Shown one piece after another: positions 15,367 to 23,519 of a stretch of 64,000 bases of DNA. The notes below the pieces were generated by a model. It searched no databases and had not been told where the DNA came from. It saw nothing but the letters and a program-made list of their open reading frames with translations. This DNA is from an uncultured Bacteroidota bacterium. Lineage in GTDB: Bacteria > Bacteroidota > Bacteroidia > Bacteroidales > P3. Position 1 is the stretch's first letter. Every line of letters begins with the position of its first letter. The translations under genes and the position numbers were made by a program. The stretch lies in NCBI GenBank assembly GCA_902774395.1, contig CACYIK010000002.1:62001-126000 (forward strand). Direction: 5' to 3'.

Positions 15367-16496
15367 TGACCATACGGAAGTCTACCATAGAAGATATAGA
15401 CCTCATCCTGCGCATGTACGACCACTCGCGCAGCGTGATGCGTGCCGACGGCAACATGACCCAGTGGGTGGGGTACCCCACACGCAAAGACGTGGAAGAA
15501 GATATCGCACAAGAAGTATCGTATATTATTGAGGAGAGCGAGGGAGAACATGGGAGTGCACAGGCGTGCGGGACATTTGCCATGGTGCCGGGCGTGGAGC
15601 CCACCTACGGTTATATCGACCACGGACGATGGATTGACGAGCAGACCCCTTACACCACCCTGCACCGCATGGCGGCCATGCCGGGCGTCCACGGCATCGC
15701 CGACATCGCCTTCCGCTACGCCAAAGAGCAGTGCGACCACCTGCGCGTGGACACCCACCACGACAACCGTCCCATGCATCATATCCTCGAGAAAGAGGGC
15801 TTCGTCTACTGCGGCATCATCTACATGCCAGACGGTGCGCCACGCGACGCCTATGAGTGGTGGCGCTACGACAGCGTGCCTGCCGACCTCAAGGAATATG
15901 TAGAAAAAGAGATTCTCCCGCGGCACGAAAAATATGACGCCGCCCACCGGCCCGACCATATCCGCCGCGTGATAGCCAGAACTATGATGCAGCAGCATAC
16001 GCCAATGGCGTATGCTGCCGCATCAATGCACGACATCGGCATCTGCGAGGGCCGCGAGGTGCACCATCTGGCCTCGGGTCGTATAATTCGCGCTGACAAG
16101 AATCTTCGTCGCTGGTTTACAGAAGAGGAGATTGAGACCATCGCCCAAGCCGCCGAGGACCATCGGGCCTCGGCCACCACCGCGCCGCGTTCGTTGCTGG
16201 GTTGTATCCTCTCTGAGGCCGACCGCGACATCGAGCCTGAGACCATCGTGCGCCGCACCGTGGAGTATGGCTTCAGCCACTACCCCGAGCTGGACCGCGA
16301 GGGGCACTGGCAGCGCACCCTCGACCACCTGCACGAGAAATACGCCGAAGGCGGATACATAAAACTTTGGATGGACGACAGCCCCAATGCCGAACCCCTG
16401 GCCGACCTCCGTGCCCTTATACGCGACGAAGCCCGGCTGCGTCCCCTCTTCGACACCCTTTTCGACACCCTCTGCAACAACAATCGACCTCAATAA
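15366..16496 (+). CDS. GNAT acetyltransferase fused to an HD-domain hydrolase
   Basis: 376 residues. Residues 1-175 form a GNAT domain (MTIRKSTIEDIDLILRMYDHSR at the start, then LRVDTHHDNRPMHHILEKEGF, a typical GNAT C-terminal helix and strand). Residues 185-330 form an HD domain, with the metal-binding HD in AAASMHDIGICEG and further His in EVHHLASG and EDHRAS. HD domains of this sort hydrolyse phosphoesters or nucleotides. The substrate of the fusion is unknown. A 13-bp perfect inverted repeat at 15992-16018 lies in frame just before the HD motif. Confidence 0.8.
   Translation: MTIRKSTIEDIDLILRMYDHSRSVMRADGNMTQWVGYPTRKDVEEDIAQEVSYIIEESEGEHGSAQACGTFAMVPGVEPTYGYIDHGRWIDEQTPYTTLHRMAAMPGVHGIADIAFRYAKEQCDHLRVDTHHDNRPMHHILEKEGFVYCGIIYMPDGAPRDAYEWWRYDSVPADLKEYVEKEILPRHEKYDAAHRPDHIRRVIARTMMQQHTPMAYAAASMHDIGICEGREVHHLASGRIIRADKNLRRWFTEEEIETIAQAAEDHRASATTAPRSLLGCILSEADRDIEPETIVRRTVEYGFSHYPELDREGHWQRTLDHLHEKYAEGGYIKLWMDDSPNAEPLADLRALIRDEARLRPLFDTLFDTLCNNNRPQ
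15992..16018. repeat. Perfect 13-bp inverted repeat inside a coding region
   Basis: GCAGCATACGCCA, one central base, then TGGCGTATGCTGC. The DNA or mRNA can form a tight hairpin. It encodes QHTPMAYAA in the HD domain. Confidence 0.85.
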
Positions 16497-16520
16497 TCTT
16501 ATAACCACTCCTTCAGCACC

Positions 16521-17012
16521 ATGGACTATGTACTCATCCTCTTAGGCTTTGTCTGCATCCTGACAGGTGTCATAGGTTCGGTCGTCCCTGCCTTGCCGGG
16601 GCCTCCTATCAGTTGGGTGGGTCTGTTGCTGATCGGCCTCTCCCCATGGGTGGAGAACTCGACAGCACTGATTGTCATCACCGGCGTGATAGCCGTGATC
16701 ATCACCGTGCTAGACTATATAATTCCCTCCTTGGCCACCAAGCACTTTGGAGGCAGCAAATATGGTATCTGGGGGTGCAACATAGGGCTTTTCATCTCCA
16801 TGTTCGGCCTGCCCTTCGGTCCCACGGGACTGCTGGGCATCATCTTCTGGCCTTTCATCGGCGCTTTCATCGGCGAGATGATTAAGCAGCAAGACTTCAT
16901 GCACGCCCTGCGTGCCGCCTGGGGCGCCTTCGTGGGCTTCCTCTGCGGCACACTGATGAAGCTAGCCTACTGCATCACCCTCCTTGTCGTGGAGATAGTG
17001 GCCCTGTTTTAA
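16521..17012 (+). CDS. DUF456 membrane protein
   Basis: 163 residues with about four to five membrane segments. The start YVLILLGFVCILTGVIGSVVPALPGPPISW, with its VPxLPGPP turn, and the later FGGSKYGIWG and GPTGLLGIIFWPFIGAFIGE are the DUF456 signature. These are small inner-membrane proteins of unknown function. It follows the GNAT-HD gene by 24 bp and probably shares its transcript. It converges on apt with a 7-bp gap and no evident terminator. Confidence 0.9.
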   Translation: MDYVLILLGFVCILTGVIGSVVPALPGPPISWVGLLLIGLSPWVENSTALIVITGVIAVIITVLDYIIPSLATKHFGGSKYGIWGCNIGLFISMFGLPFGPTGLLGIIFWPFIGAFIGEMIKQQDFMHALRAAWGAFVGFLCGTLMKLAYCITLLVVEIVALF

Positions 17013-17019
17013 TAGATAA

Positions 17020-17583
17020 TCACTCCACGCCCGCAAGACTCAGCAGGGAGTGGACCGGAGCGATGTTCTCAAGTATTGCGCGGCCTTTCAGGGCGGGCAA
17101 TTCGACGAGGAAGACGAATTCCTTGATACGTATCTTCTTGCCGCCAAAGGTCTGCTGCTGCAGCGAGTCGGCGATGCCCTTCACCGTGCCACCGGTAGCC
17201 AGGAGATCGTCGAAGATGGTGACATCAATGTAGTCGCCGTTGGCCTCGCAGGCCACGAAGTCGCTGCGGCGGTAGAACAGTTCGTCGCTGCCATACTCCT
17301 TCATAATCTCCACCTTCACCAGGTCGCCCTGCTCGAAGGGGAGTTTTCCTTTCTTACGGAAAGGGACGATATTCTTCACATGGTCGCTCACCGACAGCAG
17401 CGGAGCGGCGAAGAGGAAGCCACGGGCCTCGACGGTAGCCACATTGGGTGTCGTCGACAAGCGGTCAATCTCCTTGACAACCTGTTGGAAAGCCTCCTTG
17501 TCCTGCAGGAAAGGAAGCACATCGATGAAGTCGATTCCCGGCTTGGGGAAATCAGGATAGTGTTTGATGACGTTTTCGAACAT
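17020..17583 (-). CDS. apt: Adenine phosphoribosyltransferase
   Basis: 187 residues. Apt makes AMP from adenine and PRPP in purine salvage. The N-terminus HYPDFPKPGIDFIDVLPFL, EARGFLFAAPL, FRKKGKLP and the PRPP loop VTIFDDLLATGGTVKGI are all Apt features, with the two acidic residues of the loop intact. It is cytosolic. The upstream gap toward atoE is entirely a phased CCTAGG array, so the local promoter is unclear. Confidence 0.92.
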   Translation of the reverse strand: MFENVIKHYPDFPKPGIDFIDVLPFLQDKEAFQQVVKEIDRLSTTPNVATVEARGFLFAAPLLSVSDHVKNIVPFRKKGKLPFEQGDLVKVEIMKEYGSDELFYRRSDFVACEANGDYIDVTIFDDLLATGGTVKGIADSLQQQTFGGKKIRIKEFVFLVELPALKGRAILENIAPVHSLLSLAGVE

Positions 17584-17610
17584 ATTCTTTATTTTTTCAT
17601 GATTTTATAG

Positions 17611-17680
17611 GATTTACCTAGGCATTCCTAGGTTTTCCTAGGCTTTCCTAGGTTCTCCTAGGATTTCCTAGGGATTCCTA
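17611..17680. repeat. Six CCTAGG palindromes at exact 10-bp spacing
   Basis: CCTAGG occurs at 17617, 17627, 17637, 17647, 17657 and 17667, each separated by four variable bases. The period is one DNA turn, so all palindromes lie on one helix face. It fills the gap between atoE and apt. Confidence 0.9.
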
Positions 17681-19024
17681 TAAAGCCCAAATGACCAGTC
17701 CTCCGCAGATAATCACTCCCGTAATCAGCAAATCGACGAGGCAATAGCCCATGATATCGCGTGCCGAGAGTTTGGCGATAGCCAGTGCTGGCAACGCCCA
17801 GAAAGGCTGTATGAGGTTGGTCCACGCGTCGCCCCAGGCGATAGCCGTGCCCGTGAGGCCGGCGTCGACGCCGAGAGCCGCTCCCGCAGGGAGCATGATG
17901 GGTGCCTGAATGGCCCAATGGCCACCACCCGACGGGACGAACATATTCAGCACCGCGGCGAAGAGGAAGGTCAGCAGCGGATAGGTGACTGGGGTGCTGA
18001 TGTCGATGCATCCCTGGGCGATAAGGTTGCCCATGCTGACGCCACTCTCCCCCACCCCGGTGATGATGCCCATGATGCCGGCATACAGAGGGAACTGCAG
18101 GATGATACCCGCGGCACCCGTCGTAGCCTTGCCGAAAGCACGCACATAGGCCACCGGTGAGCCATGAAGCATCAAACCCAGCGAAAGGAATATCATGATG
18201 ACGGTGCCCAGGTCGAGGCTGCCGCCGCGGAAGCCCAGTTTCACCACCACGTATGCTGCCAGCAGTAGCGCTATCATCCAAGAGAGGATGGGGCTATTCT
18301 CCAGCCGCTGCGCAGGGGTAGGGTCTGTGAGGTTCTTCGTGTTCTTAAGGTCCTTAGTGTCCTCTTCCAGCAGTGCCGGGTCCACCGTCACGGCCCCTTT
18401 CTTGGGGTGCATCAGTGTGTTGGCCACGGTAATGGCCACGATGACCAGCAGTACCATGACGAGGTTATGCATATCGAAGATGGTCTGCGAGGCAGGCACG
18501 GTGATATCAAGTGTCCCTTGCGTCACCTTGGCAACCTCGCCCTCGGTGGCCAAGGTCAGGGGAATGGAACCCGACATGCCGGCATGCCACACCACAAAGC
18601 CGCTGTAGGCCGAGGCGATGAGCAGGCGGTAGTCCACTCCCGCCAGCTGCCGTGCGATAGCTTTGGCGAAGACCACGCCGATGATGAGTCCGAAGCCCCA
18701 GTTAAGCCAGCAGGCCAATGCCGAGACCACCGTCACCAGGGCTATCGCCGCCGCGGGAGTCTTCGGGATACGTGCCAGGGCGTCGATGCCGCGCTTGATG
18801 GCGGGTGCCGCCGCCAGCGCGCTGCCACACACCAGCACCAGTGCCATCTGCATGGCGAACGACAACAGGTTCCACACACCGCCGCCCCAGTGCTCGACAA
18901 TCTCTATCGGCGTCTGATGGCAGACGGGCATCGTCACCACCGCTGCCACAAAGGTCAGCAGGATAGCAAAGATAAACGGTTCAGGGAGCCACCGTTGTAC
19001 CAGTCTTACACAGAATTTTATCAT
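17678..19024 (-). CDS. atoE: Short-chain fatty acid transporter AtoE family
   Basis: 448 residues with about ten to twelve membrane segments. The N-terminus FVQRWLPEPFIFAI-like region, WGGGVWNLLSFAMQMALVLVCG, LNWGFGLIIGVVFAKAIAR and FVPSGGGHWAIQAP match the AtoE family that carries acetoacetate, butyrate and other short acids. This fits the lysine/butyrate genes elsewhere in the window. A cytoplasmic-loop-like segment EEDTKDLKNTKNLTDPT is encoded by GTCCTTAAG-type repeat units (18329-18366). It lies 19 bp downstream of phoA on the same strand. Confidence 0.88.
   Translation of the reverse strand: MIKFCVRLVQRWLPEPFIFAILLTFVAAVVTMPVCHQTPIEIVEHWGGGVWNLLSFAMQMALVLVCGSALAAAPAIKRGIDALARIPKTPAAAIALVTVVSALACWLNWGFGLIIGVVFAKAIARQLAGVDYRLLIASAYSGFVVWHAGMSGSIPLTLATEGEVAKVTQGTLDITVPASQTIFDMHNLVMVLLVIVAITVANTLMHPKKGAVTVDPALLEEDTKDLKNTKNLTDPTPAQRLENSPILSWMIALLLAAYVVVKLGFRGGSLDLGTVIMIFLSLGLMLHGSPVAYVRAFGKATTGAAGIILQFPLYAGIMGIITGVGESGVSMGNLIAQGCIDISTPVTYPLLTFLFAAVLNMFVPSGGGHWAIQAPIMLPAGAALGVDAGLTGTAIAWGDAWTNLIQPFWALPALAIAKLSARDIMGYCLVDLLITGVIICGGLVIWAL
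18329..18366. repeat. GTCCTTAAG-family 9-bp repeat inside atoE
   Basis: Degenerate units read GTTCTTCGT, GTTCTTAAG, GTCCTTAGT. The same family forms longer arrays at 25.25 and 35.3 kb. Confidence 0.65.
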
Positions 19025-19043
19025 CTTATTAGAGAGTTCAAAA

Positions 19044-20222
19044 TCAGAAATTCATTAACCACCTGATCTTATTCGGAATATCCACATTCTCCTGAATGCC
19101 GGAGAAATAATGGGCGCCGGGGCCCAGGGAGAAAACCGGCACCATGCAGCCTGTATGGCTGCCCCAGAGGAACTTCACTTCGTTCTCGCCCTTCTCGATG
19201 TCGCCCGAAGGCAGCGTCACGCCACCAGTCTCGTGGTCGGCGGTGACCACCACCAGCGTATGGCCGTCGGCTTGCGCGAAGTCTATCACGGCATGCAGCA
19301 TCAGTTCGAAATCGGCCATCTCGGCACGCAGGTAGGCAGTGTCGTTGTTGTGGCACGCCCAGTCTATCTGCGAGCCTTCAATCATCAAGGCGAACCCTTT
19401 GCTGTTGCGCGAAAGCATGGCGAGGGCCTTCTTGGTGGCCATCTCCAGCACATTGCCGCGGGCGGGAGCCGTCAGCGGGTCGCCATCATAGAGCAGCGCC
19501 ACCAGGCTGTCGCCCGAGAAACGCGTCATTGCCTCGAGGGTGTTCACCACCGTGTAGCCACGCTTGGCCAGGGTGTCGAGAGGTGCCAGACCGTCCTTGC
19601 GGTTCTCCGGAAGGAAATACTTACGGCCACCACCAATCATCACATTATGACTGCACTGCGCCATCTGAAGGCTCAGCGTGTCGAACTGCTTGCGGTAAGG
19701 CACATGGCCATAGGTGGCGGCGGGGGTGGCGTCGAGCACACTCGAAGTCACCACGAAGCCCGTGCTCATTCCGTACTTCTTGGCATCGTCGAAGATGGTA
19801 TTGTAGCGCGACGAATCGGGGCCCCAGTTCACATGGTAGTTGTCCACCTTTTGGCCCGTGGTCAGCGCCGTGCCGCCTGCCGAGGAGTCGGTGCGGTACT
19901 TGTTGCGCGAATAGGTGCGCGAGAAACCGCTGTAGGGGAAGCGCAGGAAAGCCGAGTTGTTGCCCTGCGAGGCCACCACCGACGAGTAGACCTGGGCCAC
20001 ACCCATGCCGTCGCCGATGATAAGGATGACATTCAGCGGCACCTCCGCCTCTTCTTCGTCAACAGCTGCCTCCTGTTCTTCTGCCTGACGGGCAGCCTGC
20101 TCCATCTGATCCCTCTGGTATTCCTGATCCATCACATAGGAGGCGGCAGCCCACGTCATGCATCCTGACAGCGACAGCGTGGACGCTAGCAACAAAGAAA
20201 GCAATATCTTCTTGATAATCAT
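19044..20222 (-). CDS. phoA: Alkaline phosphatase, lipoprotein form
   Basis: 392 residues. A lipobox LSLSGC near residue 20 is followed by an acidic, Gln/Glu-rich linker (residues 35-60), so the enzyme is probably tethered in the periplasm or outer membrane. The catalytic domain shows ILIIGDGMG (metal Asp), the nucleophile Ser in TDSSAGGTAL, MIEGSQIDWACHNND, TADHETGG and WGSHTG, all metal-binding motifs of the PhoA family. A TAnnTTTG box lies upstream. It releases phosphate from organic esters. Confidence 0.92.
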   Translation of the reverse strand: MIIKKILLSLLLASTLSLSGCMTWAAASYVMDQEYQRDQMEQAARQAEEQEAAVDEEEAEVPLNVILIIGDGMGVAQVYSSVVASQGNNSAFLRFPYSGFSRTYSRNKYRTDSSAGGTALTTGQKVDNYHVNWGPDSSRYNTIFDDAKKYGMSTGFVVTSSVLDATPAATYGHVPYRKQFDTLSLQMAQCSHNVMIGGGRKYFLPENRKDGLAPLDTLAKRGYTVVNTLEAMTRFSGDSLVALLYDGDPLTAPARGNVLEMATKKALAMLSRNSKGFALMIEGSQIDWACHNNDTAYLRAEMADFELMLHAVIDFAQADGHTLVVVTADHETGGVTLPSGDIEKGENEVKFLWGSHTGCMVPVFSLGPGAHYFSGIQENVDIPNKIRWLMNF

Positions 20223-20257
20223 ATAATAATTTATATTTTATCTTATTAAACGACCTG

Positions 20258-20265
20258 CAAATATA
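20258..20265 (-). promoter_or_regulatory. -7 box for phoA-atoE
   Basis: The minus strand reads TATATTTG, 36 bp upstream of the phoA ATG. Confidence 0.6.
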
Positions 20266-20291
20266 CGAAAAAAAAGTATCTAATTATTATC

Positions 20292-20924
20292 TTATCGACC
20301 TATATCCTGCATCGGTGCGGCGATGATGTATACTCCTATGACGTTGCGGAATTCTCTGTCAAAGATGTCACGTCGGATAATGCGGTAGTGCGGGTCATAA
20401 GACGCTTTGAAGGCGGCGCTGTGGGTCATAACGAACTTGGGGTCGGGCGTGGGCAGCCCCTGGGCGCTGCGGAGAAGCGCGGAGACCAGTTTTTCCAGCG
20501 GGATGACGCCGCGCTTGACGAGGATGAGGTTGACGCGGACGAAGTTGCTGTCGCACAGCGTGTATTCATAGAGTGGGAAGGGACCGTCGTTGACACCGTT
20601 GATGTCCTCCGGATAGGCGTCTTTCATCTCAGCCACCTCCTTGGAGATATAGCGCACGGCGGCCATGGAGTCGGTGAGGAGGTGTCCCGGGCCATAGAGG
20701 TCTTGGAAGACAAGCTTGTAAAGGTCCTGCGACTCGGCGGCAGGGTAACGCTGGGCATAGCGCATCAGGGCCTCGCCACACTGAGCTTGCGCGAAATTGA
20801 AAATTGAAAATTGGGAGCAGCCAAAGATGAGCAAAAAGCAAACGAGTTTGCTTTTTCGAAGCCAAGCTGCGTTGACGGAGTCAAAATTGAAAATTAACGC
20901 TGACGCAAACAATAACTTTTTCAT
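20292..20924 (-). CDS. Exported protein of unknown function with a repeat-built N-terminus
   Basis: 210 residues. No family recognised with confidence. The mature part (from CGEALMRYAQRYPAAESQDLYKLVFQDLYGPGHLL) looks like a small conserved periplasmic domain, ending VIGVYIIAAPMQDIGR. The first 48 residues are unusual: two successive signal-like stretches (LLFASALIFNFDSVNA and VCFLLIFGCSQFSIFNFAQAQ) are encoded by two ATTGAAA arrays flanking a perfect 11-bp hairpin. The second, ending AQAQ, is the likely cleaved signal. The start overlaps the end of tatC by 4 bp (ATGA). Confidence 0.7.
   Translation of the reverse strand: MKKLLFASALIFNFDSVNAAWLRKSKLVCFLLIFGCSQFSIFNFAQAQCGEALMRYAQRYPAAESQDLYKLVFQDLYGPGHLLTDSMAAVRYISKEVAEMKDAYPEDINGVNDGPFPLYEYTLCDSNFVRVNLILVKRGVIPLEKLVSALLRSAQGLPTPDPKFVMTHSAAFKASYDPHYRIIRRDIFDREFRNVIGVYIIAAPMQDIGR
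20785..20905. repeat. ATTGAAA arrays flanking an 11-bp hairpin in a signal-peptide region
   Basis: ATTGAAA units at about 20791-20812 and 20884-20898 surround the hairpin AAAAAGCAAAC-GA-GTTTGCTTTTT at 20831-20854. The whole tract is translated. Confidence 0.8.
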
Positions 20925-21613
20925 TTTTCCATTTTTTTGACAATTAAGATGCTCAATTCCCAGAGGAGGTAGATGGGGACGGAGACGAGGCTGAGTGTGA
21001 AGGGGTCGCCGGTGGGGGTGATGATGGCGGCGACGATTAGGATGACGACGATGGCGTGGCGTCGGTATTTCCTCATAAAGGCGCTCTTGAGAATACCGAA
21101 TTTGCCTAGTAGCCAGCAGAGTACGGGGAGTTCAAACACGACTCCCATCACCAGCGTCATGGTGACAAGAAGACCGATGTAGGAGGAGAGGGATATCTGG
21201 TTGGTAACCTCGGAGGCGACCTGGTAGGTGCCGAGAAATTGGACGGTAAAGGGGAAGATTATGAAGTAGTTGAGCAACACTCCCGCGAGGAAAAGCAAGT
21301 AGCCGCCACCGACAGCCCTAATAGCCATCCGGCGCTCAAGGGCATAGAGTCCCGGAGCCACAAAGGCGAAGAGTTGGTAAAGAAGATAGGGTGAGACGAC
21401 AATGATGCCCATCCATAGCGACACGCGCATGTGGGTGAAGAACTGCTGCGTTATCTCAATATTAATGAGAGAGATGTTGTCGCCCTTGGGGCCGAGGACG
21501 ATGGCAAAGAGAGGTTCTTTGAAACAGAAACAGGTCACCGCGGCGATGAGGGCGGCGATCACCATGCGCCACAGACGTGAGCGCAGCTCGTCAAGATGCT
21601 CCCAGAAGGTCAA
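20921..21613 (-). CDS. tatC: Sec-independent translocase subunit TatC
   Basis: 230 residues, six membrane segments. The N-terminal MTFWEHLDELRSRL is the conserved TatC motif that binds the twin-arginine signal; later FVAPGLYALERR and FELPVLCWLL match the family. TatC with TatA exports folded, often cofactor-bearing proteins. It lies 33 bp after tatA in a co-directional run with a twin-arginine ferredoxin protein. No separate tatB is present, as in minimal TatAC systems. Confidence 0.95.
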   Translation of the reverse strand: MTFWEHLDELRSRLWRMVIAALIAAVTCFCFKEPLFAIVLGPKGDNISLINIEITQQFFTHMRVSLWMGIIVVSPYLLYQLFAFVAPGLYALERRMAIRAVGGGYLLFLAGVLLNYFIIFPFTVQFLGTYQVASEVTNQISLSSYIGLLVTMTLVMGVVFELPVLCWLLGKFGILKSAFMRKYRRHAIVVILIVAAIITPTGDPFTLSLVSVPIYLLWELSILIVKKMEK

Positions 21614-21646
21614 GGAAATTGGAAAATGAGAGTTGAGAATAGAAAA

Positions 21647-21832
21647 CTATTTCGTTTCAGTTTTCTCTTCTTCCTTTTTGGGTTCTTCAACACCATTCAT
21701 ACCATCCTTAAAACTCTTGACGCCCTTTCCGACGCCATGCATGAGCTCGGGAATTTTCTTGCCTCCAAAGAGCAGCAATACTACGAGAACGATGACGATG
21801 ATTTCCCAGGTTCCTAACATTAACAGTTTCAT
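21647..21832 (-). CDS. tatA: Sec-independent translocase subunit TatA
   Basis: 61 residues. One N-terminal membrane helix (GTWEIIVIVLVVLLLFGGKKIPEL) with the FGGKKIPEL hinge, an amphipathic helix (GVGKGVKSFKDGM) and a charged Lys/Glu tail are the TatA plan. The start overlaps the stop of the upstream small membrane gene as ATGA. It works with TatC in the inner membrane. Confidence 0.94.
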   Translation of the reverse strand: MKLLMLGTWEIIVIVLVVLLLFGGKKIPELMHGVGKGVKSFKDGMNGVEEPKKEEEKTETK

Positions 21833-22125
21833 TTTTGTGTTTTTAAAATATTACCTTTTTCGTCTTGTTTCAATTCCTTACCGTTTTTATAGACATGGGT
21901 TTTGCGGCTTTCTTCCCTTTTTTCCCATTCATCTATTAAACCACTTCCAGATCTACCAAACAGCACTATTCCAATGAGCGCCAAAATACCTACGAGAATT
22001 TCCAAAAATGTCTTACTAACGAGTCTTTCAAGCGGTTCCTGGTATAATGACACAACTATTAAGACGAGCGTAAGTATGAATCCGATGATGTAACCATAGG
22101 TTATGCGTTTTTTCAAAGATTTCAT
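21829..22125 (-). CDS. Small two-helix membrane protein in the Tat locus
   Basis: 98 residues from the ATG at 22125, which overlaps the stop of the aldo/keto reductase gene (ATGA); its own stop overlaps the tatA start. Two membrane segments (ITYGYIIGFILTLVLIVVSLY and FLEILVGILALIGIVLFG) precede a charged tail EWEKREESRKTHVYKNGKELKQ. No family recognised. Tight coupling on both sides suggests a role linked to Tat export or the reductase. A 20-bp sequence encoding PLERLV here is repeated at the end of the upstream gene in another frame. Confidence 0.75.
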   Translation of the reverse strand: MKSLKKRITYGYIIGFILTLVLIVVSLYQEPLERLVSKTFLEILVGILALIGIVLFGRSGSGLIDEWEKREESRKTHVYKNGKELKQDEKGNILKTQK

Positions 22126-22148
22126 ACCAACGAGTCTTTCAAGCGGTT
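22018..22148. repeat. 20-bp direct repeat, 111 bp apart
   Basis: AACGAGTCTTTCAAGCGGTT occurs identically at 22018-22037 and 22129-22148, in two neighbouring genes and in different reading frames. Confidence 0.9.
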
Positions 22149-23513
22149 GGTGTAGTCCTCGATCATGTGCAACTTGGCAGGGATGTCGATGTGCTGCGGA
22201 CAGTGCTCCATGCAGGCCTTGCAGTCGATGCAATGGTCGGCTTGACGCAGGCGCTCTATCTCGCTGAAGGAGGCGAGGTAGGCGCGGCGGGCACGGCGGA
22301 ACTCGCGCTGCTCGACGGTGCCCTCGTTGGCGATATTATCCTCGTCGAGGCACTTGTTGTAGTGCTTGAAGTTGCCAGGGATATCGATACCCACGGGGCA
22401 GTGCGAAGTGCAGTAGTTGCATTCCGTACAGGGGATGGCGGGATAGTGGGCGAACTCGTCGGCCACACGCTCGAGGAGTGCCATCTCGTCGTCGCTGAGG
22501 GGCACGAGGGGTGCGTGGGTACGCACATTGTCCTCCACATGCTCCATGAGGTTCATGCCGCTGAGCGAGGTCATGATGCGGGGGAACATGCCGAGGTAGC
22601 GGAAAGCCCATGAGGCGAGGCTGCGGTCGGGCTCTCGCTCCTTGAGGGTGCGTGCCAAGTGGTCGTTGAGTGTCGCCAGGCGGCCACCAAGGAGGGGCTC
22701 CATGATGACGATGGGTATCTCGCGGGCGTCGAGCGCATTGTACAGATGCTCGGCATTGACATTCTCAGGCTCTATCTCGTGGGCGTAGCTCCAGTCGACA
22801 TAGTTCATCTGTATCTGGGCAAAGTCCCAGTGATACTTGTCATGCATCTCCACCACCTTGTCGAACTCCGACTGCTCGCCGTGGAACGACCAACCGAGGT
22901 TGCGGATGCGTCCCGCCTTGCGCTCCTCAACGAGGAAGTCGAGGAGACCGTTGTTGACGAAACGTTTCTCAAAGTCGCTCTCGCCCTCGGGGCTGACGCC
23001 GCCGAAAGAGTGCAGAAGGTAGTAGTCGATGTGGTCGACCTGCAGTTTCTCGAACGAGTCGCGGTACATCCTGAGACTGGCCTCGGGAGTCCAATCGCGG
23101 AAGTTGGAGAGCTTGGTGGCGATGAGCCATTTGTCGCGCGGATGGCGGCTAAGGGCGATACCCGTAGCCTCCTCCGACATGCCCTTAAGATAGACAGGCG
23201 ACGTATCGAAGTAGTTGACGCCGTGTTCGATGGCATAGTCAACCATATCGTTGATGGCCTTTTGGTCGAGTTTGGCGTCGGGGTTGTCGCGCAGCGAGCC
23301 GCCTCCCTCGATGGGGAGACGCATCATGCCGAAGCCAAGGAGGGAGACCTGCTGGCCATGGGCATCGATGCGGTAGGTCATCTTGTCGGTGGGAACAGGC
23401 CCAGCGGCATATCCCTCAGCCTTGACAGCCTGAGGATGGTCGCAGCCCGCCGCCACGGCGGCTCCCGCCACGACGGCTCCCGAAAGGCCTTTGAGAAATT
23501 GTCGTCTATCCAT
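22122..23513 (-). CDS. Twin-arginine aldo/keto reductase with C-terminal 4Fe-4S domain
   Basis: 463 residues. MDRRQFLKGLSGAVVAGAAVAAG is a Tat signal, so the protein is exported folded. Residues 45-340 form an aldo/keto reductase barrel: LGFGMMRLP, GVNYFDTSPVY (Asp, Tyr), IATKLS (Lys), YYLLHSFGG (His). The C-terminal 110 residues have two ferredoxin motifs, CTECNYCTSHCP and CIDCKACMEHCP. AKR-ferredoxin proteins are frequent in anaerobes; the substrate is unknown. It lies directly upstream of the small membrane gene, tatA and tatC, which would export it. Confidence 0.88.
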   Translation of the reverse strand: MDRRQFLKGLSGAVVAGAAVAAGCDHPQAVKAEGYAAGPVPTDKMTYRIDAHGQQVSLLGFGMMRLPIEGGGSLRDNPDAKLDQKAINDMVDYAIEHGVNYFDTSPVYLKGMSEEATGIALSRHPRDKWLIATKLSNFRDWTPEASLRMYRDSFEKLQVDHIDYYLLHSFGGVSPEGESDFEKRFVNNGLLDFLVEERKAGRIRNLGWSFHGEQSEFDKVVEMHDKYHWDFAQIQMNYVDWSYAHEIEPENVNAEHLYNALDAREIPIVIMEPLLGGRLATLNDHLARTLKEREPDRSLASWAFRYLGMFPRIMTSLSGMNLMEHVEDNVRTHAPLVPLSDDEMALLERVADEFAHYPAIPCTECNYCTSHCPVGIDIPGNFKHYNKCLDEDNIANEGTVEQREFRRARRAYLASFSEIERLRQADHCIDCKACMEHCPQHIDIPAKLHMIEDYTNRLKDSLV

Positions 23514-23519
23514 AACATA

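Noticed and set aside
14850..15998. 382-codon version of the VTT membrane protein
   Set aside because: The upstream 227 codons are antisense to the GNAT-HD gene and not VTT-like. The ATG at 15317 with a -7 box is preferred.
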